The translations under genes were made by a program, and so were the position numbers. This document shows positions 8,844 to 16,485 of a DNA stretch of 36,168 nt, one piece after another. Under the pieces are notes generated by a model. That model saw only the letters and a list, made by a program, of their open reading frames with translations. It did not search any database and had not been told where the DNA came from. Every line of letters begins with the position of its first letter. The first letter of the stretch is position 1. Source of the stretch: Chroococcidiopsidaceae cyanobacterium CP_BM_ER_R8_30 (GTDB lineage: Bacteria; Cyanobacteriota; Cyanobacteriia; Cyanobacteriales; Chroococcidiopsidaceae); assembly GCA_019244235.1 (NCBI GenBank), contig JAFASY010000067.1, positions 1 through 36,168 of the forward strand. Reading direction: 5' to 3'.

Positions 8844-9644
8844 ATGAATCGCCAACCCTATCCGAGTGACCTCAAAGACGCTGAATGGGAAAAGCTGAAA
8901 CCACTTCTGCCAGAGGAGCGCAACCGAATCGGGAGTCCACGGGAGGTTGAGTTGCGAGAGGTCGTAAATGCGCTCTCTGTATGTAGCAGATAATGGCATC
9001 AAGTGGCGGGCAATGCCGCATGGCTTTCCTGCGTGGCAGACGGTCTATGGTTACTTTCAACGTTGGAGCCAAAGTGGAGTTGGGGAACAAGTCAATCAGG
9101 CGTTGCGAAAGGATGTCCGCATTGCGGCGGGAAGGGAAGCAGAACCAAGTCTGGGACTGATGGATAGTCAATCAGTAGAAATGGCACAAAAGGGGGCTTT
9201 GAACAGGGAGTCGATGGCAATAAAAAGGTCAAAGGGCGCAAACGACATCTAGTTGTCGATGTGTTGGGATTGGTGCTATCGTGCTTTGTCAGTGCTGCCA
9301 ACGTTGCTGATGTCAAAGCTTCCCCTGTGGTGTTAGTCCCGGCGCTAGAGAACAATGCACGATTGGTGAAGATTCTGGCAGACCAGAGCTATCGGGGAGC
9401 TATCCGCGTCTTATTGCAGCAAGCGTTTGATTGTACTTTGGAGTTGACCGAAAAACTTGCTCAAGGGTTTGTGGTCGAGCCTTGGCGGTGGGTGGTGGAG
9501 CGCACCTTTGCTTGGTTAGAAAATGCGCGGCGATTGTGTCGAGACTACGAGGCATTTCCTGAACACCACGAAAGCTTTATCTACATCTCCATGATTCGAT
9601 TAATGCTCCGCAAGCTCACCAATAATCAACGGTCTCGTTGTTGA
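8844..9644 (+). pseudogene. IS5-family transposase, broken in its first part, second shift possibly programmed
   Basis: A DDE transposase of about 265 residues read in three pieces. It starts at ATG 8844 (MNRQPYPSDLKDAEWEKL) and leaves frame at about 8976, where one extra base in CTCTCT breaks what should read NALLYVADNGIKWR; a stop follows at 8991. The middle piece, from about 8977, carries the first catalytic Asp in LMDSQSVE. At 9189-9195 the sequence A AAG GGG is a canonical -1 slippery heptamer, and the -1 frame from there continues the protein (GGFEQGVDGNKKVKGRKRH, then Asp in ADQSYRG and Glu in RWVVERTFAWLE) to the stop at 9642. The second shift may therefore be normal programmed frameshifting, known in some IS5 subgroups, while the first looks like real damage. 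Confidence 0.85.
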
Positions 9645-9653
9645 CTTACACTA

Positions 9654-9669
9654 CTTTAGAAACAGCTTC
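9654..9669 (-). repeat. IS right terminal inverted repeat
   Basis: The reverse complement GAAGCTGTTTCTAAAG pairs with the left end with one mismatch at the third base. It supplies the last four sense codons but one (part of the Arg codon lies across the boundary) and the stop codon of the minus-strand gene at 9656. Confidence 0.85.
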
Positions 9670-10213
9670 TAAGCGCCCCTACGTATGTACTTCCAGGAGA
9701 TTCTGCTTGCCTCTGATGAGCTTGAGCAAGCAAATCTCTAACAACTGCTTGTAAGGACTTTGAGGGATCAAGGCGAATTGTGAAAGGCTTAGAGGCAAAA
9801 TAGTCAAGGACTTTCGTAATCCAAAACTGCTCAATCTCCTGAAAATCGATCATGTTCCGCTCGTTTAGGCGATTGAGAAAAGCTACATAAGCCAACATGT
9901 TACCCATACTGCCACGGCTTGTTCTACCACCTTCCTCTGCCAGTACCCGTGTAATACCGTAATCCTTGAGAATTGCTTGCACCGCTGACTTGCCGAGACC
10001 AAGCACTTGACCCTGTTTTTGTGTAACAAACTGCCTTGCATCAATAGGAAACGTTTTGTTTTTTACCTGGCGAGTAATCACAAGCATAACGGACAGAGGT
10101 CCCTTACTTTGTGTCTTATGTAGGCGTGTGAATTCTTGAAGCGCAAGATGAAGGGTTGGAGCTTCTGCGGGTATGGGTGACTCACCATCTACACTCTGTT
10201 TTCTTCTTGGCAT
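9656..10213 (-). CDS. DUF4928-like protein, partner of DNA methyltransferase, 3' end altered by IS
   Basis: A protein of 185 residues resembling the DUF4928 family, which is found beside C5-cytosine methyltransferases and is suspected to act in restriction-modification. The recognisable core is GPLSVMLVITRQV, then QVLGLGKSAVQAIL and the motif RVLAEEGGRTSRGS (residues 89-102). The start is ATG at 10213, whose A is shared with the stop of the methyltransferase (TAATG), so the two are translationally coupled; a longer frame to 10276 lies inside the methyltransferase and is unlikely. The last residues RSCF and the stop codon come from the IS end. Joining the gene across the TA target would add about 20 residues before a stop. 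No nuclease motif is evident to me. Confidence 0.75.
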   Translation of the reverse strand: MPRRKQSVDGESPIPAEAPTLHLALQEFTRLHKTQSKGPLSVMLVITRQVKNKTFPIDARQFVTQKQGQVLGLGKSAVQAILKDYGITRVLAEEGGRTSRGSMGNMLAYVAFLNRLNERNMIDFQEIEQFWITKVLDYFASKPFTIRLDPSKSLQAVVRDLLAQAHQRQAESPGSTYVGALRSCF

Positions 10214-11349
10214 TAAGCTGCCTCTGACAGCAGTGGTGCTGTAGCTAATGACCATAGAAGATGTGTCTCTAGCCAAGATACGACAGGTACTACCAAGCCA
10301 TCCCCTGAAATGTAGTAGGCATCGTTATACTTTGTCGGAAGTTGATATGTCTCTGGTAAACCCATTAAACGAGCAGCTTCTCGTGGAGATAGGAGACGTG
10401 AGCGGATATGCGTTCCTTCAATGATTAAGAGTGTTTGACGGCTTGAGCCTCCTACTGGTGTTCTTAGGCAACCACTCACACCATCAAGACGTAGCTCTGC
10501 CCGCTGCCGTTTGCTGCCATTCTTGTCGGTACGCATCCTACGATAGACAGTTCCAACAATTCGCCTATTTAGAGATTGTGCGTTACGTAACTGATGCAGG
10601 TGCCGCTCGGACATCAGAGAGAGTAAATAAGCTGTTTCTTCTGAACTATGCCATTCAACGCCTGTTGGCTCATTCTCTATGATGTCGGTCAGGGATTCTA
10701 CCCTTTTTGGAGGAAGAGGTAGGTGCCACCAAATCCATTCAGCTTTCAGCACTTGGGGAAGAGTCTTAAAAGCTTCCTCTAACGGTCGGTGCCAGAGCTT
10801 ACAAGGAACAGTAGCAACTAGGGAATGAGAAATGGCAACGTTCGTCTTAACACAAATAATGAAAAGTCTAGGTCTCGATTGGGGTTTGAAATAAACTCCA
10901 TCGATAACTAGTGCTCCTACTTTATATCCTTCGGTAATACAAGCTTGCAAAATTGTTTGAAAGTCATGACCGTCGTTGGACTTAATAGCACCAACTACGT
11001 TCTCAAGAACAATAATCTTGGGTGCACGGTGTTCTATGTTAAGTTGTTGAATGAGTTTCCAGAAAGACCAAAAGGTACTACTACGCTTACCCTCCAAGCC
11101 AGAACCAGAACCCGCCAGGGACAAGTCTTGGCAGGGGAATGATGCCCATGCGAGATCTGCATGTCCAGGCAGTTGCTCTATTGTCAAGGACCCTACGTCC
11201 CCAACCACCAATTCATTGCCTGGAACAAAATTCCGACGATAGGTATTAGCTTTCTTCTCACAGAAGTCATTGGCGAATGTACAATTCCACCGATTGCCCA
11301 GTCCTAATCGGGCCATACCGCCTCCTGAGAAGAACTCGTAGAAATCCAT
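10213..11349 (-). CDS. DNA (cytosine-5) methyltransferase
   Basis: An enzyme that adds a methyl group to C5 of cytosine in a specific DNA site using S-adenosylmethionine. From ATG 11349 it has 378 residues: motif I FFSGGGMARLGLG at the start, motif IV SFPCQDLS with catalytic Cys 73, motif VI ENVVG with Glu 116, motif VIII QSRPRLFII, a variable target-recognition region (about 170-300), and a late SPREAARLMGLPETY segment of motif IX/X type. A TTG start at 11361 is possible but has no better ribosome site. The DUF4928-like gene overlaps its stop by one base. No recognisable endonuclease gene is present, so either the partner supplies restriction or the enzyme is an orphan. The recognition sequence cannot be read from the protein. 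Confidence 0.92.
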   Translation of the reverse strand: MDFYEFFSGGGMARLGLGNRWNCTFANDFCEKKANTYRRNFVPGNELVVGDVGSLTIEQLPGHADLAWASFPCQDLSLAGSGSGLEGKRSSTFWSFWKLIQQLNIEHRAPKIIVLENVVGAIKSNDGHDFQTILQACITEGYKVGALVIDGVYFKPQSRPRLFIICVKTNVAISHSLVATVPCKLWHRPLEEAFKTLPQVLKAEWIWWHLPLPPKRVESLTDIIENEPTGVEWHSSEETAYLLSLMSERHLHQLRNAQSLNRRIVGTVYRRMRTDKNGSKRQRAELRLDGVSGCLRTPVGGSSRQTLLIIEGTHIRSRLLSPREAARLMGLPETYQLPTKYNDAYYISGDGLVVPVVSWLETHLLWSLATAPLLSEAA

Positions 11350-11475
11350 TCTGACCACCAAAGAAGTTCAGAGTTAATAGAACTTAGGCACAAGCCTATA
11401 CCAGTGCTAGTACCTATGCTAACCTGTTGAGCAACAAGCTGATACACTTGTACTTTAAAGCCCAAACCAGCGCCT

Positions 11476-14400
11476 ATGGTGCATATCAAGCGCCTGGAAC
11501 TATCGAACTTCAAATCTTTTGGTGGCACTACTCAGATTCCGCTGCTGCCTGGGTTTACTGTGGTTTCAGGACCAAATGGTTCGGGTAAGTCAAATATCCT
11601 AGATGCCCTACTCTTTGCGCTGGGGCTTGCCAGTTCTAGGGGGATGCGGGCAGAACGTTTACCAGATTTAGTCAACCACAATCAATCTAGTCGCAGCCGC
11701 TCCACTGTTGAAGCTAGTGTCACTGTCACATTCGATTTAGGCCAGGATGCAGGAGCAGATCAGACTTCTGAAGAATGGAGTGTCACCCGTAAGCTCCGAG
11801 TCACTCATCAAGGCACATATACGTCAACGTACTACATTAACGGTACAACTTGCAACCTCACAGAACTTCACGAGCAACTGCATCAGGTACGGATTTATCC
11901 AGAAGGATATAACGTGGTGCTGCAAGGGGATGTCACTAGTATTATCTCAATGAACGCGCGAGAGCGCCGGGAAATTATTGATGAGTTAGCTGGGGTAGCA
12001 ACGTTTGACCGCAAGATTGCTCAAGCAAAAGAAACATTAAATGAAGTCAAGGAACGGGAAGATCGCTGCCACATTGTTGAAAAAGAACTCATTGTCCAGC
12101 GTGATCGCCTCTCCCAAGACCGAATTAAAGCCGAAAAATACCAAAAGCTGCGGACAGAACTGCAACAGAAAACCCAGTGGGAAGCTGTGCTGGTGTGGCG
12201 ATCGCTCCAACAACAACAAGAACAGCTCATTGCTCAGCTCCAAGCAGATGAGCACACACAAGCAGAATTAACCACTCAAAAGAGTGACCTGGCTAGCAAA
12301 ATTCAGCAAGCTACCGCTGAACTTGACCAGCTGAACCGCAAAGTCAAAGCCCTAGGAGAAGAAGAACAGCTAGCGCTGCAATCTACCATTGCCAACCAAC
12401 AAGCTGAACTGCGCCAACTTCAGCGTCAAGAACGCGAGCTAAGCGGTAGCGCCTACGGCAGCAAACTCAACATCGAACAAACTGAACAAGAAATTCAGCA
12501 ACACCAGCAGACTCTAGCACAACTGGCTCAAGAACAACAAACCTTAGCATCGCATCTGGTGGACTTAAGTCAGCAACGAGATACAGCAAAACAAAACCTA
12601 GATACTGCCCGTGAAGCCGCAAGTGAGATCGCTGCTCTTTCAGCTGCCTGGGTGGAGCAACAAACCGCCCTTAATCGGCAAATCGCCACCCTGTCGCAAA
12701 CTGTCGAACCCCAACGTACAGAGAAAGCACTCCTCTGGGAACGTACTCGTCAATTGAGCGAGCAAATAGAAGCGCAAACTCAGCTGATGCAAACTCTAGA
12801 GCCGGAAATTACTGACAAACAGACTCAAAAAACTGCTATAGAAACGCAACTTTTCGCGTCTTCAGCTCAATTTGAATCCTTATCCCAGAAGCTAAAAGCG
12901 GCAGAACAAGAGCTTTCTCTGCAACAGGAAACCCAAAAGCGTTTACTACAAGAGCAGCGAGAAAAACAGCGACAGCTAGACAAAATAGAGGCTCAAGCCC
13001 AAGCCATACAAGAAACGCAAGGCACTTATGCCACCAAAGTCATTTTACAATCTGGGCTCCATGGCGTCTGTGGGCTAGTGGCTCAACTTGGTCGCGTGGA
13101 ACCCCGCTACCAATTAGCTCTAGAAATTGCCGCAGGTGCCCGTTTGGGGCAAATGGTCGTAGAAGATGATGCAGTAGCGGCAACTGGAATTGAACTGTTG
13201 AAACAAAAGCGGGCTGGACGAGCGACTTTTCTTCCCTTGAACAAGATCTCACCGCCGCGATTCTCCCCAATGACGGCTCTACGTTATGCCAATGGATTTG
13301 TTGACTATGCCATGAACCTCATTGAGTGTGATCGCCGCTACCACGATGTATTTGCCTACGTTTTTGGTAACACCGTTGTTTTTGAGACACTCAGTGCTGC
13401 CCGTCCCTTTCTGGGGCAAAACCGCATCGTTACCCTTGAAGGGGAAGTGCTAGAAACCAGTGGAGCAATGACTGGTGGTAGTAGTAACCACCGCTCTGAG
13501 CTACATTTTGGCAGCAATGACACGACAGAATCTGAGGAGGCAGCTGGATTAAGGAAACGGCTGCAAGACATTGAGCGAATTCTAGAGCGCTGTAGTGAAG
13601 TGATGACTGGACTCTCACAGCAAACCAAGCACCTTTCTCAAGCAGTGTTAGAGGCTCATCAGCAGCAACGAGAAAGCCAGATCAACAGCGAACAGTTACA
13701 AAAAGAAATCAAAAGCTTAACTTTGCAACTGGAACAGACAAGGCAGCAAGTCTCTCAAAACACACAACAATTAGCCCTAGCTCAATCCCAAAAGCAAACC
13801 CTGGAACAGGAATTACCAGCACAGGAAGCCCAGCTCCAACAGCTACGGCAAGCCTTAGTGGAATTAGAACAATCGCACCAAAACCACGAATGGCAACAGA
13901 TCCAGGCAACGATTAAAAGTTACGAGCAACAGGTGCAAGAGCGAGTACAGACTCTGGATACAGCAGTCCAAAGGTTAAAAGATCTAGAAAATCAGCAAGA
14001 GCGATTGCAGGAGAAAATTCAGCAACTGTTAGGACGCAAACAGGAGTATCAAGCTCTCAATGTAGTTCAACAACAGCAACTCGCAACCATAAGCAGTGAA
14101 CTCAGGAATTTAAATCAGCAGATAGCTGAGACACAGGCAGAGTTGAGCCAATTAGACGAGCAACTACAGGCAGAGAGACAGAAACGCGATCGCGCCGAAC
14201 AACAACTTCGTGACCGTCATCTAGCGCAACAACAGCTAGAATGGCAACTGCAAAAACTCCAGGAAACACAACTAGCTCGGCGTCAGAAGCTAGAAAGTCT
14301 AAAAAGCCAATTGCAGGCTCAGCGACTGGAGCTAGCCTCTGAGCCTCTAGGGGAGGTGCCTGATGGACTGAACCTAGAACAATTGCAACGAGAAATGAAA

Positions 14401-15012
14401 TCGCTTGCCAGTAGACTCCAAGCGTTAGAACCTGTAAATATGCTGGCACTGGAGGAATATGAACACACACAAGGTCGCCTAGAGGAACTGAGCCAAAAAT
14501 TGTTAACTTTAGAAGCAGAGCGCACTGAATTACTGTTGCGGATTGAGAACTTTACCACCCTGCGGCAAACTGCTTTCAAAGAAGCCTTTGATGCTGTCAA
14601 CCAAAACTTTCAAACCATCTTTGCTACCCTCTCCGAGGGAGATGGCTACCTGCAACTAGATACCCCGGAAGATCCATTTGATAGTGGTCTTAACTTGGTG
14701 GCTCACCCCAAAGGCAAACCCGTACAGCGGCTGGCTTCTATGTCTGGCGGGGAGAAATCGCTCACGGCTCTTAGCTTTATCTTTGCCCTACAGCGCTACC
14801 GCCCCTCACCTTTCTATGCCTTTGATGAGGTTGATATGTTCCTAGACGGGGCAAACGTGGAGCGATTAGCTAGAATGATTGAACAACAGGCAAAACAAGC
14901 ACAGTTCATAGTCGTAAGTCTACGCCGACCAATGATAGAATCAGCCGAACGTACTATAGGAGTTACTCAAGCGCGAGGAGCATACACTCAAGTCATAGGA
15001 CTTAAACTATAA
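11476..15012 (+). CDS. smc: Chromosome segregation ATPase SMC
   Basis: A full-length SMC of 1178 residues that organises and helps segregate the chromosome as a dimer with ScpA/ScpB. The N-terminal head has Walker A GPNGSGKS (residues 32-39). Two long coiled coils rich in Gln, Glu and Leu (about 165-510 and 650-1000) flank a hinge (about 520-640, GVCGLVAQLGRVE). The C-terminal head carries the ABC signature SGGEKS starting at Ser 1090 and Walker B FYAFDEVD with Asp 1117 and Glu 1118. The ATG at 11476 is the start that preserves the typical opening HIKRLELSNFKSF. The gene diverges from the methyltransferase over about 126 bases and is followed by the PRC-barrel gene. Confidence 0.97.
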   Translation: MVHIKRLELSNFKSFGGTTQIPLLPGFTVVSGPNGSGKSNILDALLFALGLASSRGMRAERLPDLVNHNQSSRSRSTVEASVTVTFDLGQDAGADQTSEEWSVTRKLRVTHQGTYTSTYYINGTTCNLTELHEQLHQVRIYPEGYNVVLQGDVTSIISMNARERREIIDELAGVATFDRKIAQAKETLNEVKEREDRCHIVEKELIVQRDRLSQDRIKAEKYQKLRTELQQKTQWEAVLVWRSLQQQQEQLIAQLQADEHTQAELTTQKSDLASKIQQATAELDQLNRKVKALGEEEQLALQSTIANQQAELRQLQRQERELSGSAYGSKLNIEQTEQEIQQHQQTLAQLAQEQQTLASHLVDLSQQRDTAKQNLDTAREAASEIAALSAAWVEQQTALNRQIATLSQTVEPQRTEKALLWERTRQLSEQIEAQTQLMQTLEPEITDKQTQKTAIETQLFASSAQFESLSQKLKAAEQELSLQQETQKRLLQEQREKQRQLDKIEAQAQAIQETQGTYATKVILQSGLHGVCGLVAQLGRVEPRYQLALEIAAGARLGQMVVEDDAVAATGIELLKQKRAGRATFLPLNKISPPRFSPMTALRYANGFVDYAMNLIECDRRYHDVFAYVFGNTVVFETLSAARPFLGQNRIVTLEGEVLETSGAMTGGSSNHRSELHFGSNDTTESEEAAGLRKRLQDIERILERCSEVMTGLSQQTKHLSQAVLEAHQQQRESQINSEQLQKEIKSLTLQLEQTRQQVSQNTQQLALAQSQKQTLEQELPAQEAQLQQLRQALVELEQSHQNHEWQQIQATIKSYEQQVQERVQTLDTAVQRLKDLENQQERLQEKIQQLLGRKQEYQALNVVQQQQLATISSELRNLNQQIAETQAELSQLDEQLQAERQKRDRAEQQLRDRHLAQQQLEWQLQKLQETQLARRQKLESLKSQLQAQRLELASEPLGEVPDGLNLEQLQREMKSLASRLQALEPVNMLALEEYEHTQGRLEELSQKLLTLEAERTELLLRIENFTTLRQTAFKEAFDAVNQNFQTIFATLSEGDGYLQLDTPEDPFDSGLNLVAHPKGKPVQRLASMSGGEKSLTALSFIFALQRYRPSPFYAFDEVDMFLDGANVERLARMIEQQAKQAQFIVVSLRRPMIESAERTIGVTQARGAYTQVIGLKL

Positions 15013-15096
15013 TCTTTTGAATGCATCTAACGTGAGGTTTTTTAAACATAATAGGATTGATAAATAAACGGATTCGAGAGCAGGACTCGCTATAGA

Positions 15097-16044
15097 ATGG
15101 CCTCTGAACAAATTATTAAACGCTCCGACATCTTGAACACCCAGGTAATTGCCCGCAACAACGGTAAACGATTAGGGGTGGTCAATCAGCTATGGGTGGA
15201 TATTGACCAGCGGGAGGTTGTAGCTCTGAGTTTGCGAGACAACCTGCTCGCTATCGGTAGTGTGCCACGCTACATGTTTCTGAGTAGCATTCGCGAGATT
15301 GGGGACGTTATCCTCGTAGATAACGAAGATGTGATAGAAGATATCGACGTTGAAGCCTACAGTAGCTTGGTTAATAGCGAAGTCATCACAGAGACAGGTG
15401 ACCTCTTGGGACGGGTGCGGGGCTTCCAGTTCAGCGAAGAGAACGGTAAGGTTTCATCCTTAATCATTGCGACTTTTGGTTTGCCACAAATTCCCCAGCA
15501 ACTTCTAAGTACCTACGAGCTACCTGTAGAAGAAATTGTGAGTAGCGGTCCAAATCGGTTGATTGTGTTTGAGGGAGCAGAACAACGACTCAACCAATTA
15601 ACGATGGGTATTCTGGAGCGTATCGGTATTGGTAAAGCGCCTTGGGAGCGCGATGAAGAAGAACTGTACTCTCCTCCTATTGCTAGACCAGCAAACCAGT
15701 TACCTAGTGGTGTGCCTTTACAAGCACCAAGACAACCCTTGCGGAACACTCAACCCGCAGTCCAGGAAACTTGGGAGGAGGAAGAAGAATTTGAAGAACT
15801 ACAGCCTCCACCTAGACAGATGCGTCAGCCCAGAGCAATGCAGTACGAAGAAGATGAAGCAGAATGGAGTGAGGAGCCGATGCGCCCTCGGTATCAAGAG
15901 CCACCAAGGTATACTGAGATTGAACCGGAAGTTGAGCAGAGGTACGACGACGAGCTAGAGGGCGACGCATGGGATGACCCGAAACCAGTCAATATTCCTA
16001 AGAAAACCAAGGCTCCTGAGTACGAGGAGGAAGATCATTATTAG
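15097..16044 (+). CDS. PRC-barrel domain protein with acidic disordered tail
   Basis: A cyanobacterial protein of 315 residues with two PRC-barrel repeats: the first about 5-80 (RSDILNTQVIARNNGKRLG) and the second about 87-165 (SSLVNSEVITETGDLLGRV). The remainder (about 190-315) is low in complexity, rich in Glu, Asp, Pro, Gln and Arg, and probably unfolded. PRC barrels in other families bind RNA or ribosomal proteins (RimM) or sit in photosynthetic reaction centres; the role here is unknown. It follows smc by 84 bases, an arrangement I recall from many cyanobacteria and which may mean a shared chromosome-related task. Confidence 0.88.
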   Translation: MASEQIIKRSDILNTQVIARNNGKRLGVVNQLWVDIDQREVVALSLRDNLLAIGSVPRYMFLSSIREIGDVILVDNEDVIEDIDVEAYSSLVNSEVITETGDLLGRVRGFQFSEENGKVSSLIIATFGLPQIPQQLLSTYELPVEEIVSSGPNRLIVFEGAEQRLNQLTMGILERIGIGKAPWERDEEELYSPPIARPANQLPSGVPLQAPRQPLRNTQPAVQETWEEEEEFEELQPPPRQMRQPRAMQYEEDEAEWSEEPMRPRYQEPPRYTEIEPEVEQRYDDELEGDAWDDPKPVNIPKKTKAPEYEEEDHY

Positions 16045-16071
16045 AGATTAGCCAGAAGCTGTTCATTCCCA

Positions 16072-16102
16072 CCCCCGTCGGACTTGGTGAGTTCAGCGGG
16101 GG
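16072..16102. terminator. Weak hairpin between convergent genes
   Basis: CCCCCG (16072-16077) can pair with CGGGGG (16097-16102) around a 19-base loop, between the ends of the PRC-barrel gene and the minus-strand gene at 16122. Neither side has a strong T-run, so terminator activity is doubtful. Confidence 0.25.
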
Positions 16103-16121
16103 AGAATGCTACAAAAAAGCT

Positions 16122-16424
16122 TCAAATATTGTCACCTGTCGCTTCAATTTCTTCCGCAATGTCCATGAGTTTGTGGGCTTCAGCCTTCAGCTTGGCAGCA
16201 ATTTCGCTAGAATAATTTACATTGCCTTTGAGAAAATCGATAACCTCTACCTGAGTGTGAAAGTACCTGGGAACTCCATCGCTGGCTGTTGTATACCAAT
16301 TACCCGCTGATGGGTCACGTTCCCCGTTCCAAGAAATCACACCCAAAGTCTGGTCGTTACTTAAAACTTCGTATTCTTTATATTCAGCACCATCCAAAGT
16401 GCAGACTAAGCTAATTTCTTGCAT
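16122..16424 (-). CDS. Conserved small protein of unknown function
   Basis: I do not recognise this 100-residue acidic protein. It opens with a beta-rich half (EISLVCTLDGAEYKEYEV, then a Gly-Trp-Asn segment SWNGERDPSAGNWYTT) and ends in an amphipathic helix (AAKLKAEAHKLMDIAEEIEA). No signal peptide or membrane segment is visible, so it is probably soluble. AGGGGAAAG lies just before the ATG, supporting this start. It is transcribed in the same direction as dacB, whose stop lies 61 bases upstream of its start. Gene reality is well supported; function is open. Confidence 0.75.
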   Translation of the reverse strand: MQEISLVCTLDGAEYKEYEVLSNDQTLGVISWNGERDPSAGNWYTTASDGVPRYFHTQVEVIDFLKGNVNYSSEIAAKLKAEAHKLMDIAEEIEATGDNI

Positions 16425-16485
16425 TTCTTTCCCCTGCTAATACTTGTTTCTAGTCTAGCCAGTGCCGCTTAATTAGAAATTATGA

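Larger units (their letters stand above)
8750..9669 (+). mobile_element. IS5-family insertion sequence, 920 bp
   Basis: The ends are imperfect 16-bp terminal inverted repeats: GAGGCTGTTTCTAAAG on the left and, read inward from the right, GAAGCTGTTTCTAAAG (one mismatch). The element is flanked by TA at 8748-8749 and 9670-9671, consistent with the short TA target duplication of this group. It carries one transposase in two shifted parts. The right end lies inside the 3' part of the DUF4928-like gene, whose present stop codon is in the IS end. Confidence 0.88.

Noticed and set aside
10214-10276. Longer start of the DUF4928-like gene at 10276
   Set aside because: It would lie inside the methyltransferase gene; the TAATG overlap at 10213 is a standard coupled start.
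14102-14470. Long antisense frame in smc
   Set aside because: Antisense frames are expected in the Gln/Leu-rich coiled-coil region from its codon bias; no start signal or protein character.
16072-16102. Strong bidirectional terminator between the PRC-barrel and 16122 genes
   Set aside because: The stem is only 6 bp with a 19-base loop and no adjacent T-run, so it is kept only as a low-confidence feature.
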